Assembly (NCBI GenBank): GCA_900772495.1
Contig: CAAHEJ010000076.1
Span: 1 to 15,141 of the forward strand
DNA: 15,141 nt
Direction of reading: 5' to 3'
Origin: an uncultured Campylobacter sp.
GTDB lineage: Bacteria > Campylobacterota > Campylobacteria > Campylobacterales > Campylobacteraceae
The notes beneath the pieces are model-generated. The model was not told the DNA's origin. It worked only from the letters and a program-made list of their open reading frames with translations, and did no database searches. This document shows positions 1 through 6,584 of this stretch, one piece after another. Position numbers and translations under genes: made by a program. Positions within the stretch are counted from its first letter, which is position 1. Each line of letters opens with the position of its first letter.

Positions 1-1
1 C

Positions 2-745
2 TTGCTTTGCAAGGGCTTGGAGCTTGATTTTTGTGAGGCTTTTGGCGTGAAAGTTTTAAGTGGCGAGCTTTTAGAGGACTTTGACACGCTTATAAGTGCT
101 AAAAATTCAGCCTTTTTTGCCTTTGATGATGAGGATTATTTGCTTCAATTTTGCGCTTTGTGTGATAAAATCGCTGAATTTAAAGAGGCAAAAATCACTT
201 ATAATTCTTTATTTTATTCTCAAATACAACTAGAAAATGATAAAATCTTTAAACTTAAACTTTGCTTTGCTTACGCTCAAATTTTTGCAAACTTTGCGAA
301 TTTTATGGCTTTAAAAGGAAAAAAAAATATCTTAAACGAAAAAAAATTAAATTTTTATCAAGTTTTTTTCGTAGATAATGCGAATTTTATCCGCGAATTT
401 GGCAAAACGCAAAGAGCCTTTATCGTGGTGCAAGATGAGCGGCATTTTGCCTTTTTAGGCGAGGCTTTATCGGGCGTAAAGGGTTTTAAGATAGCAAGCT
501 GTGAAAGCCTTTTTTGCGACTTTGCTTACAGAGAGCTTGCCGAGCTTAAAGGCGTTTGCGCCTTTCGCTACTGCCTTGTAAGAGCCGATGAAAACGAGTT
601 TAAAGCCACTTTTAGCGAGGAAAAAACCGAAAAAAGCCTTTTTGCCGAAACGGAATTAAATTCGCTTGAAAATTCACAAAATGGCTTGCAAACTCGCAGC
701 GAAAATTCAAATTCATCAAACGAATCAAATTTGTTTGATTTTTAA
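2..745 (+). CDS. Hypothetical protein, 5'-truncated by the window edge
   Basis: The frame is open to the left edge and has no ATG until about residue 101, so the true start almost certainly lies outside the window; the TTG at position 2 is only the first possible codon. About 247 residues are visible. The protein is rich in Phe, Lys and Glu, has no signal peptide or convincing membrane segment in the visible part, and ends in a Ser/Asn/Glu-rich tail (roughly residues 205-240) closing with LFDF, which looks disordered. Several Cys are scattered without a CxxC-type metal site. I do not recognise a family. In C. jejuni an uncharacterised gene lies between metG and acnB, and this could be its counterpart by position, but that comes from remembered gene order, not from sequence. 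Two A runs (9 and 8 bases, about 319-346) occur inside the frame. Being a gene is fairly certain; function is unknown. Confidence 0.7.
   Translation: MLCKGLELDFCEAFGVKVLSGELLEDFDTLISAKNSAFFAFDDEDYLLQFCALCDKIAEFKEAKITYNSLFYSQIQLENDKIFKLKLCFAYAQIFANFANFMALKGKKNILNEKKLNFYQVFFVDNANFIREFGKTQRAFIVVQDERHFAFLGEALSGVKGFKIASCESLFCDFAYRELAELKGVCAFRYCLVRADENEFKATFSEEKTEKSLFAETELNSLENSQNGLQTRSENSNSSNESNLFDF
723..743 (+). terminator. Weak AT-rich hairpin at the end of the first gene
   Basis: A perfect 7-bp inverted repeat, AATCAAA (723-729) and TTTGATT (734-740), is separated by a 4-base loop and followed by more T. It overlaps the last codons of the upstream gene. It has only one G-C pair, so as an intrinsic terminator it would be weak; the placement at a gene end followed by T residues is the only support. 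Confidence 0.3.
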
Positions 746-843
746 TTTTATTATTTCGCTCAAAATGCTAAATTTTCACCACAATCTTGCCTTATAAATT
801 CAAAATTCAAACCCCAAGTTAAAATTTTTATACTTAAAAATGC

Positions 844-870
844 TGATTTATCAAAAATATATGCTATAAT
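844..870 (+). promoter_or_regulatory. Promoter of the first exported paralogue
   Basis: TATAAT at 865-870, preceded by TGC, is a consensus -10 box 30 bases before the start codon. Ten bases upstream of it lies TGATTTATCAA (844-854), a motif repeated before the other two paralogues. No good -35 hexamer is visible, which is usual for sigma-70 promoters in Campylobacter. The ribosome site is AAAGGA at 888-893. Confidence 0.65.
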
Positions 871-899
871 TTACAAAGAAGTTTTTTAAAGGATATAAA

Positions 900-1421
900 A
901 TGCGTGTTTTTGTTATCTTATCGACTTTGGCTGTTTTCGCCTTTGCTAACCCCGCACCATTAGGTTTTGAGATAGATAAAGCCACTTATGAGCAAGTTAC
1001 GGCGCAGTTTCGCACAAAGACATTTAACAGAAGTGGTTCGGGTGGAGTTTCGATTTCTGTCAATAGCAGCAACTTTGAGTTAGATGGCTTGACAAGAGAT
1101 GATGTCCATTTTAGCTTTGACGCACAAGGCAAACTTGTTTATGTATCTTTAACCTTTGCTCGAAACAAATATAACGAACTCTTATCATCTTTGTCGCAAA
1201 AATACAGGCTTACCAAAAGGACGACAAACAAGCGAGGCGAAAAATTCGCTGAATTTGAAAATGGAAATTGCATTATCAATTTAGATGGCTTAGACAAGGT
1301 TCATTTGTATTACACATCAAAAGATGAACTCAAAAGAAATATAAGCCAAGAAGAACTTTTTAAGCAAAAAGAGCGTGCGCGCGAACGCCGAAGTAGAGAC
1401 AATATAAAAACTTTACTCTAA
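900..1421 (+). CDS. Small exported protein, paralogue 1 of 3
   Basis: A 173-residue protein with a clear Sec signal peptide: Met-Arg, a hydrophobic core, and a predicted cut after Ala16 in AFA|NP. The mature part opens with APLGFEIDKATYEQV, has a central Phe-Asp-x-x-Gly/Gln-Lys-Leu strand pattern, an alternating hydrophobic stretch (VYVSLTF), a helix ending in SLSQKY, and GNCII around the only Cys (Cys124). The last 30 or so residues are highly charged (Lys/Arg/Glu) and probably helical. The order 'G-F-x-I-x-K-x-T then Phe-Asp strand' recalls the small BamE-like or TPM-like periplasmic folds, but I cannot assign a family. Start ATG at 900 is supported by AAAGGA six bases upstream. Similar periplasmic hypotheticals occur in Campylobacter and Helicobacter; the function is unknown. 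Two paralogues follow directly on the same strand. Confidence 0.8.
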   Translation: MRVFVILSTLAVFAFANPAPLGFEIDKATYEQVTAQFRTKTFNRSGSGGVSISVNSSNFELDGLTRDDVHFSFDAQGKLVYVSLTFARNKYNELLSSLSQKYRLTKRTTNKRGEKFAEFENGNCIINLDGLDKVHLYYTSKDELKRNISQEELFKQKERARERRSRDNIKTLL

Positions 1422-1424
1422 GAG

Positions 1425-1447
1425 TGATTTGCCAAGCTTAATATATT
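1425..1447 (+). promoter_or_regulatory. Probable promoter of the second exported paralogue
   Basis: TGATTTGCCAA (1425-1435) matches the motif found before paralogues 1 and 3. Six bases further on lies TATATT (1442-1447), an acceptable -10 box 23 bases before the ATG at 1471. The spacing from motif to -10 is close to that of the third paralogue (seven bases). The -10 is weaker than in the other two copies, so this copy may also rely on read-through from the first gene, whose stop is only 49 bp before the start. Confidence 0.4.
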
Positions 1448-1470
1448 TATCTTTGTATGTTAGGATAAAA

Positions 1471-1977
1471 ATGCGTGCTTTTGTTGTGCCGTGTGTTTTG
1501 GTGCTTGTCGCCCTTGCTAATCCGTTGGGCTTTAAGCTCGACAAAACGACTTATTATGACATCACCACTAAATTTCGCATAGATTCATCGGTAAAAAACC
1601 TTGACACAGATGGGACATCAATTTATGTGGATAAAAATAATTTTAACTTAGACGGCTTAGTGGGAAATTCAGTTCGTTTCGACTTCAATGCACAAGATAA
1701 GCTCACAAGCCTTTCTTTGAGCTTTCGTAAAAATAAATTCAACGAACTTTTTTTATCTTTATCCAAGCAATACACGCTCATTGACAGAACAAAAAAAGGC
1801 GGTGAATTCTTTGTAAAATTTGAAAGTGATGATAGCATTATCACTTTGGATAGGCTTAAACAAAGGACTCTTTTAACCTACACATCAAAAAATGAGCTCA
1901 AAAGACAGCAAAAAGAGCGACAAAAAGAAAGAAAACGCAAAAAAAGAAATAGGGATTATCTCAAAAAAATGTTGTAA
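1471..1977 (+). CDS. Small exported protein, paralogue 2 of 3
   Basis: A 168-residue protein starting at the ATG at 1471. A longer frame from TTG at 1429 is possible, but it would bury the signal peptide and skip the AGGA ribosome site (1462-1465) seen before this ATG; the paralogues also begin Met-Arg at this point. The signal peptide (MRAFVVPCVLVLVALA) is cut after Ala16, leaving NPLGFKLDKTTYYDI. The fold pattern matches the neighbours: NLDGLVG, then FDFNAQDKL, LSLSF, and LSLSKQY. It is the most diverged copy: it lacks the Pro-Ala pair after the cleavage site, and the GNC site of the others is DDS (Ser122), so the mature protein has no Cys. The C-terminal 25 residues are nearly all Lys, Arg, Glu and Gln. 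Function unknown. Confidence 0.8.
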   Translation: MRAFVVPCVLVLVALANPLGFKLDKTTYYDITTKFRIDSSVKNLDTDGTSIYVDKNNFNLDGLVGNSVRFDFNAQDKLTSLSLSFRKNKFNELFLSLSKQYTLIDRTKKGGEFFVKFESDDSIITLDRLKQRTLLTYTSKNELKRQQKERQKERKRKKRNRDYLKKML

Positions 1978-1992
1978 AATTTAAAAAATTTG

Positions 1993-2016
1993 TGATTTAC
2001 CAAAGATGATTATAAT
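1993..2016 (+). promoter_or_regulatory. Promoter of the third exported paralogue
   Basis: TATAAT at 2011-2016 lies 28 bases before the start codon and seven bases after TGATTTACCAA (1993-2003), the shared upstream motif. With the base before it, the match to the second copy's upstream element is GTGATTTRCCAA in both (1424-1435 and 1992-2003). The ribosome site is AAAGGA at 2033-2038. Confidence 0.6.
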
Positions 2017-2043
2017 GCCACAAGATTTTTGTAAAGGAAAAAA

Positions 2044-2583
2044 ATGCGAGTTTTGATAATGCTTTTTGCTTTTGTGGCTTTTGCCCTTGCTAACCCCGCA
2101 CCGCTGGGCTTTGAGATAGACAAAGCCACTTATGATGAAGTAGTGGCAAAATACCGCCCGACTTCGTCCTTTCAAACCGACACGGGCGGCATTCGCATTG
2201 TCGTGGGTGTGAATAAAATCGAGCTTGACGACTTAGTCGGCTACAACGCTTTTTTTGACTTTGACGAACAATATAAGCTTGTGTCCATTTCGCTGAGATT
2301 TGAGAAAAAGAAATTCAAAGAACTTTACTCGTCCTTGTCGAAAAAATACAAGCTCATCAAAAAAACAGCAAGCAAATCGGGTGCAACGCTCGTTGAATTC
2401 GAGGACGGCAACTGCATTATCCGCTTGGAAACGCTCAAACATATGATAGCAGGTGCTTATATCACGGGGCTTGATTATATTTCAAAAGATGAGATTAAAA
2501 GGCAAGAAAACTACTCCAAAGAGCAAAAACAAAGAGAAAAAGAGCGCAAACAAAGAAATAAAAGTAATTTAGATTCATTATAA
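2044..2583 (+). CDS. Small exported protein, paralogue 3 of 3
   Basis: A 179-residue protein with a signal peptide cut after Ala16 (FALA|NPAP). It is closest to the first paralogue: both have NPAPLGFEIDKATY after the cleavage site and a single mature Cys at residue 124 in the sequence GNCII. The mature domain again has an Asp-Leu-Val turn, FDFDEQYKL, ISLRF and SLSKKYKLIKK. It carries a short insertion after residue 130 (about HMIAGAYITG) absent from the other copies, then the shared Tyr-x-Ser-Lys-Asp-Glu-(I/L)-Lys-Arg motif and a Lys/Arg/Glu/Gln-rich tail. The ribosome site is AAAGGA before the ATG. The gene looks more G+C-rich than the first two copies, nearer to acnB in composition. Function unknown; location should be the periplasm. 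Confidence 0.8.
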   Translation: MRVLIMLFAFVAFALANPAPLGFEIDKATYDEVVAKYRPTSSFQTDTGGIRIVVGVNKIELDDLVGYNAFFDFDEQYKLVSISLRFEKKKFKELYSSLSKKYKLIKKTASKSGATLVEFEDGNCIIRLETLKHMIAGAYITGLDYISKDEIKRQENYSKEQKQREKERKQRNKSNLDSL

Positions 2584-2635
2584 TCTTAAAATGCAACAAA
2601 AAATTTAAGAAAATGACATTTTACAGCAAAAATTC

Positions 2636-2692
2636 AGGCATTTTTTACTCCTTTTTGTTACAATTACAAAAAATAAGGAGTAAAAAATGTCT
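2636..2692. promoter_or_regulatory. Large inverted repeat over the acnB start and ribosome site
   Basis: CATTTTTTACTCCT at 2639-2652 is the exact reverse complement of AGGAGTAAAAAATG at 2676-2689, a perfect 14-bp repeat. Allowing one G-U pair it extends to 2636-2652 with 2676-2692. Inside it, TTTTGT (2653-2658) can pair with ACAAAA (2666-2671), leaving a 4-base bulge. The right arm contains the AGGAG of the acnB ribosome site and the ATG, so an RNA carrying both arms would hide the start. The acnB -10 box sits in the loop. It could be an RNA switch on read-through transcripts, a DNA operator, or a relic of a divergent gene start. Confidence 0.65.
2656..2664 (+). promoter_or_regulatory. acnB promoter, extended -10
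   Basis: TGTTACAAT (2656-2664) fits an extended -10 box, TGnTAnAAT. Transcription would begin near 2671, giving a leader of about 16 bases that holds the AAGGAG ribosome site (2675-2680) and only the right arm of the surrounding inverted repeat. Confidence 0.55.
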
Positions 2693-5233
2693 TTTATGAA
2701 CGAATACCGAAACGCCGTCAAAGAACGAGCAGAGCAAAATGTCCCGCCTTTGCCTTTAAACAAAGAGCAGACAGCTCAGCTTTGCGAGCTACTCATCAAA
2801 GAGCCAAGCCCCGAGTTAGTGAGCTTGCTAGAAAATCGCGTAAGCCCGGGTGTTGATGATGCTGCACTTGTAAAATGTGAATTTTTGGATAAAATTCTCA
2901 AAAACGAGCTAAAATGCACTCTCATCGACAAGGCGCACGCCCTAAAAATGCTAGGTTCTATGCTTGGCGGCTACAATGTCAAAGTCTTGCTCAACGCCCT
3001 TAAACAAAGCGACACCGCCGAGCTTGCAGCAGCTGAGCTTAAAAATATCATCTTTATCCACGATGATTTTCACGCTGTGGCTGAGCTGGCTAAAACAAAC
3101 GCTCACGCCAAAGCCGTGCTTGAAAGCTGGGCGAATGCGGAGTGGTTTTTGCAAAGGGCGAAACTGCCCGAAGTCATCAAATGCGTAGCCTTTAAGGTCG
3201 CTGGCGAGACAAACACCGATGATTTAAGTCCCGCAAGCGATGCCTTTACGCGCAGCGACATACCCTTGCACGCGCAAGCTATGCTCAAAAACAGGCAAGC
3301 AGGCAGTTTGGAAAAAATCGCCGAGCTTAAAAAAAGTGGGCGCGAAGTGGCTTATATAGGCGATGTAGTCGGCACAGGCTCATCGCGCAAATCCGCCATA
3401 AACTCGATACAATGGCATTTAGGCAAGGACATTGCGGGCGTGCCAAACAAACGCACAGGCGGCATAGTCATCGGCAGCACCATCGCGCCGATTTTTTACA
3501 ACACCGCCCAAGACAGCGGGGCTTTGCCGATAGTTTGCGATGTGAGCGGGCTTGAAACGGGCGATGAGTTTGAAATTCACACCGCAAAAGGCGAGCTGAC
3601 AAAGGACGGCAAGGTTATCGCTAAATTTGAATTCAGCCCAAACACGCTTTTGGACGAAGTTCGTGCTGGCGGACGAATTCCTTTAATCATCGGGCGCGGA
3701 CTTTGCGCAAAAGCGCGTGAAGCCTTAAATTTAGGCACTGAAAGCATTTTTACAAAGGCGAAACAGCCTGAAAATTCAAGCGGCGGCTACACGCTAGCGC
3801 AAAAAATGCTTGGGCGTGCTTGCGGCGTGGCTGGCGTGCGTGCAGGTATGTATATAGAGCCTTTGACACTCACCGTTGGCTCGCAAGACACCACAGGACC
3901 GATGACACGCGATGAGATAAAAGAGCTGGCTTCGCTTGGCTTTAACGCTGACTTTGTTATGCAAAGTTTTTGCCACACCGCAGCCTACCCAAAAATCAGC
4001 GATGCGGCGTTGCATAAGAGCTTGCCAAGCTTCATCACAAGTCGCGGTGGCGTGAGCTTGAAAGCGGGCGATGGGGTTATCCACTCGTGGCTCAACCGCT
4101 TTGTGCTGCCCGATAGTGTCGGCACGGGCGGAGACTCACACACTCGCTTTCCTATCGGCATTTCGTTTCCTGCGGGCAGTGGGCTTGTCGCCTTTGCGGC
4201 GGTAACGGGTTCTATGCCTTTAAATGTACCTGAAAGTGTGCTGGTGCGGTTCAGCGGAGAGCTTCAAGCTGGCATAACCCTGCGCGACTTGGTAAATGCC
4301 ATACCTTACTACGCGATAAAGCAAGGACAGCTCACGGTTGAAAAGAAAAATAAAAAAAATATCTTTGCGGGCAAGATTTTAGAGATAGAAGGCTTGCCGA
4401 ATTTAAAGGTAGAGCAGGCTTTCGAGCTGAGCGATGCGAGTGCGGAGCGAAGTGCGGCGGCGTGTAGCGTGGATTTGAGTGTGGAGAGTGTGAGTGAGTA
4501 TATCCGCTCAAATATCGCTCTCATCGAGGCTATGATAAAGGCAGGCTATGAAAACAAAGCTACCTTGCAACGCCGTGCGGATAAAATGCGTGCGTGGCTT
4601 GAAAAACCCGAGCTTTTGCGTGCGGACAAGGACGCTAAATACGCCTACACCATTGATATAAACCTAAACGACATTAAAGAGCCGATTTTAGCGTGTCCTA
4701 ACGACCCTGACGATGTGGCTTTACTCAGCGAAATTTTAAATGATAACAAACGCCCTAAAAACATAGATGAAGTTTTTGTCGGCTCGTGTATGACAAATAT
4801 CGGGCATTATCGGGCTTTGGGCGAGATTTTAAAGGGGCGCGGGGCACTGAAAACTCGCCTTTGGGTAGTGCCGCCTACTAAAATGGATAAGGCGCAACTC
4901 ACGGCTGAGGGGTATTATAGCGTATTTGGCGCAGCGGGGGCGCGTATAGAAGTGCCGGGCTGTTCGCTCTGTATGGGCAATCAAGCCCGCGTTGCTGATA
5001 ATGCTGTGGTTTTCTCCACTTCAACGCGAAATTTCGACAACAGAATGGGAATGGGCGCAAAAGTATATCTAGGAAGTGCCGAGCTGGGCGCAGTTTGCGC
5101 GATACTAGGACGCTTGCCAAGCGTGGCTGAATACCTACAAATCGTAAGCGACAAACTTGACGATGCGCACAAAGCAAGCATTTACCGCTATCTTAACTTT
5201 GATGAGATTAAGGACTTTGCGCTGGAAAATTGA
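2687..5233 (+). CDS. acnB: Aconitate hydratase B (AcnB)
   Basis: 848 residues, close to the family's usual 850-865. AcnB interconverts citrate and isocitrate via cis-aconitate in the TCA cycle, using a [4Fe-4S] cluster in the cytoplasm; related enzymes also accept 2-methyl-cis-aconitate. The domain order is that of the B-type: an N-terminal helical HEAT-like domain (about 1-160), the swivel domain with GDVVGTGSSRKSA (about 225-237), then the catalytic domains. Visible motifs are SFCHTAAYPK around Cys429, GTGGDSHT (479-486), and the cluster ligands Cys701 (GSCMTNIGH), Cys759 and Cys762 (PGCSLCMGNQAR). All key residues are present, so it should be active. Start ATG at 2687 follows AAGGAG by six bases. 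In E. coli and H. pylori the cluster-free protein binds RNA; whether this one does is unknown. The gene is preceded by an inverted repeat over its start and followed by a stem-loop. Confidence 0.98.
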   Translation: MSFMNEYRNAVKERAEQNVPPLPLNKEQTAQLCELLIKEPSPELVSLLENRVSPGVDDAALVKCEFLDKILKNELKCTLIDKAHALKMLGSMLGGYNVKVLLNALKQSDTAELAAAELKNIIFIHDDFHAVAELAKTNAHAKAVLESWANAEWFLQRAKLPEVIKCVAFKVAGETNTDDLSPASDAFTRSDIPLHAQAMLKNRQAGSLEKIAELKKSGREVAYIGDVVGTGSSRKSAINSIQWHLGKDIAGVPNKRTGGIVIGSTIAPIFYNTAQDSGALPIVCDVSGLETGDEFEIHTAKGELTKDGKVIAKFEFSPNTLLDEVRAGGRIPLIIGRGLCAKAREALNLGTESIFTKAKQPENSSGGYTLAQKMLGRACGVAGVRAGMYIEPLTLTVGSQDTTGPMTRDEIKELASLGFNADFVMQSFCHTAAYPKISDAALHKSLPSFITSRGGVSLKAGDGVIHSWLNRFVLPDSVGTGGDSHTRFPIGISFPAGSGLVAFAAVTGSMPLNVPESVLVRFSGELQAGITLRDLVNAIPYYAIKQGQLTVEKKNKKNIFAGKILEIEGLPNLKVEQAFELSDASAERSAAACSVDLSVESVSEYIRSNIALIEAMIKAGYENKATLQRRADKMRAWLEKPELLRADKDAKYAYTIDINLNDIKEPILACPNDPDDVALLSEILNDNKRPKNIDEVFVGSCMTNIGHYRALGEILKGRGALKTRLWVVPPTKMDKAQLTAEGYYSVFGAAGARIEVPGCSLCMGNQARVADNAVVFSTSTRNFDNRMGMGAKVYLGSAELGAVCAILGRLPSVAEYLQIVSDKLDDAHKASIYRYLNFDEIKDFALEN

Positions 5234-5244
5234 AAATTTACAAC

Positions 5245-5279
5245 TGAGGCTTTGCGATGATAAATATGGCAAAGCCTTA
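5245..5279 (+). terminator. Stem-loop after acnB
   Basis: AGGCTTTGC (5247-5255) and GCAAAGCCT (5269-5277) form a perfect 9-bp stem, 11 bp with a G-U and a T-A pair added, around a 13-base loop. It begins 12 bases after the acnB stop. No T run follows directly, so it may act as a processing or 3'-end stability structure, or as a poor terminator. Confidence 0.5.
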
Positions 5280-5612
5280 AAGTTACGGAAATGAGATTTT
5301 TTGGAAAATTTGGCAAAAAGGGAATGCAAAATATAAAATTTTGAGCTATCATAACGATAAAACAACACACACAAAAGCACTTTTAACACTAGCTGAATTT
5401 ATTGTATTTTTTACAAAAAATCTAATAAAAATTTAACAAGGCAAAGTTAGAAAAACAAACAATTTTACTGAACGATTTTTGTATTTAAATTTTGCCATTT
5501 ATCGGGGCTTTTTTACTTAAATACTTTTTAAAAAACAAATTGCAAGGCTATAAATAAGACAAATTTAAATAATTTGCGTAAAACAATAAAATCAAATTCA
5601 AAACTTTTTAGC
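5280..5612. other. Gene-free AT-rich spacer between acnB and ydfG
   Basis: Apart from the stem-loop after acnB and the ydfG promoter, I see no supported gene on either strand here. It contains a short dyad TTGTA (5402-5406) / TACAA (5412-5416) and several long A/T tracts. In C. jejuni, as I recall, a small ankyrin-repeat gene lies between acnB and the SDR gene; no frame with ankyrin features is visible here. Confidence 0.5.
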
Positions 5613-5636
5613 TATAATAAGACACCAAAAAAGGAG
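5613..5636 (+). promoter_or_regulatory. ydfG promoter and ribosome site
   Basis: TATAAT at 5613-5618 lies 24 bases before the start codon, a consensus -10 box. AAGGAG at 5631-5636 is a strong ribosome site six bases before the ATG. Confidence 0.6.
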
Positions 5637-5641
5637 CTAAA

Positions 5642-6391
5642 ATGACAAAAACAGCGTTTATCACGGGGGCGAGTTCGGGTTTTGGCAAGGCGTGCGTGCA
5701 GGCTTTGGCAAAACAAGGCTTTAAAATCATCGCATTAGCAAGGCGCGCGGAACGCTTGGCTGAGTTGGAGGCTGAATTTAAGGGGCAAATTCACAGCATT
5801 TGCGCCGATGTGCGTGATAAAAATGCCATTTTCAAAGCAGTAGAGCAAATCCCGCCCGCATTTAAGGACATTAGCGTGCTGATTAACAACGCTGGGCTAG
5901 CACTTGGCACGGAGAAATTTGACGAACTTAGCATTGACGACATTGAAACTATGGTAGATACAAATGTCAAGGGCTTTTTGTATGTCGCAAGAGCCATTAT
6001 ACCGCTTTTACGAGCGCAAAAGTCCGCTCACATTTTCAACCTAGGCTCAGTCGCAGGGCGCAACCCTTACTTTGGAGGCAATGTGTATTGCGGCACAAAA
6101 GCCTTTGTGGGGCAGTTTTCGCTCGCCTTGCGAAACGATTTGCGCGGCAGCAACATAAAAGTAACAAATATCGCCCCCGGGCTTTGCAAAACCGAATTCA
6201 GTGAAGTTCGCTTTAAAGGCGACAAGGCAAAAGCCGACAGCGTCTATGAAAACACCAAATTTTTAAGCGCGGATGACATAGCAAAGGTGATTTTCGCCGT
6301 GCTTTCGTTGCCTGAACATATCAACATAAATGAGCTAGAACTAATGCCCGTAACGCAAACTTGGGCGGGCTTTCACATAGAAAAAATATAA
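5642..6391 (+). CDS. ydfG: YdfG-like short-chain dehydrogenase
   Basis: 249 residues, the classical short-chain dehydrogenase/reductase length. The nucleotide-binding TGASSGFGK is at residues 8-16, NNAGLALG near 86-93, catalytic Ser136 (in LGSVAG), and Tyr149/Lys153 (YCGTK). The Arg residues after the second strand (ALARRAERL) favour NADP(H). Long stretches match E. coli YdfG: NNAGLALG, GGNVYxxTKAFVxQFSL, RFKGD, and the C-terminal ELMPVTQTWAG. YdfG is an NADP-dependent 3-hydroxy acid dehydrogenase acting on L-allo-threonine, serine and 3-hydroxypropionate, and reduces malonic semialdehyde. The family match is firm; the exact substrate is inferred. The gene stands alone, with its own promoter and a hairpin at its end. 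The acnB neighbour does not suggest a shared pathway. Confidence 0.92.
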   Translation: MTKTAFITGASSGFGKACVQALAKQGFKIIALARRAERLAELEAEFKGQIHSICADVRDKNAIFKAVEQIPPAFKDISVLINNAGLALGTEKFDELSIDDIETMVDTNVKGFLYVARAIIPLLRAQKSAHIFNLGSVAGRNPYFGGNVYCGTKAFVGQFSLALRNDLRGSNIKVTNIAPGLCKTEFSEVRFKGDKAKADSVYENTKFLSADDIAKVIFAVLSLPEHININELELMPVTQTWAGFHIEKI

Positions 6392-6427
6392 ATTTCGCAA
6401 TTTTGCGGTGAAATTTGCGAAATTTTC
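6390..6427 (+). terminator. Hairpin terminator after ydfG
   Basis: AAATTTCGCAA (6390-6400) and TTGCGAAATTT (6415-6425) form a perfect 11-bp stem with a 14-base loop; the left arm overlaps the ydfG stop codon. The right arm ends in TTTT. The stem is stable and well placed, though the T run is short. Confidence 0.55.
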
Positions 6428-6474
6428 GCTTTAAGCATATAAAGTTTTAGTAGCTCACTCTCCGTGTTTTGTAT

Positions 6475-6500
6475 GGATACTTCGCTACGCTCAATATGAC
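6475..6500 (+). repeat. Degenerate GGATTGC...CAATGAC repeat, short copy
   Basis: GGATACTTCGCTACGCTCAATATGAC resembles the widely scattered bacterial palindromic repeat of the form GGATTGCTTCGCTACGCTCGCAATGAC, with a few mismatches. It lies in a gene-free spacer and has the same orientation as a longer copy about 85 bp downstream. Identification rests on remembered consensus, not on a search. Confidence 0.45.
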
Positions 6501-6584
6501 AAGTTTTATCAGTGTAATGAGAGAAGTAAATATGGTAAATTTAGGGTTTTGTGCTTTGTTTTGTGGTAAAGGTTGCTATAAATT

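Noticed and set aside
1429..1470. TTG start giving 14 extra residues to the second exported paralogue
   Set aside because: It would precede the signal peptide with unrelated residues and ignores the AGGA site before ATG 1471, where both paralogues also begin.
2584..2610. TCTTAAA/TTTAAGA hairpin after the third paralogue as a terminator
   Set aside because: The 7-bp stem has only one G-C pair and is followed by AAAATG, not by T residues.
2951..5181. Several open frames of 60-96 codons on the minus strand within acnB
   Set aside because: They are antisense shadows of a highly conserved gene, have no ribosome sites or recognisable domains, and arise from its G+C-rich codon use.
5135..5389. Minus-strand 84-codon frame over the acnB end and spacer
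   Set aside because: It overlaps the conserved acnB C-terminus and its translation shows no family features; the hydrophobic start is an effect of AT-rich spacer DNA.
5484..5520. Possible terminator GCC...GGGCTTTTTT before ydfG
   Set aside because: The stem would be only about three base pairs; the T run alone is not evidence.
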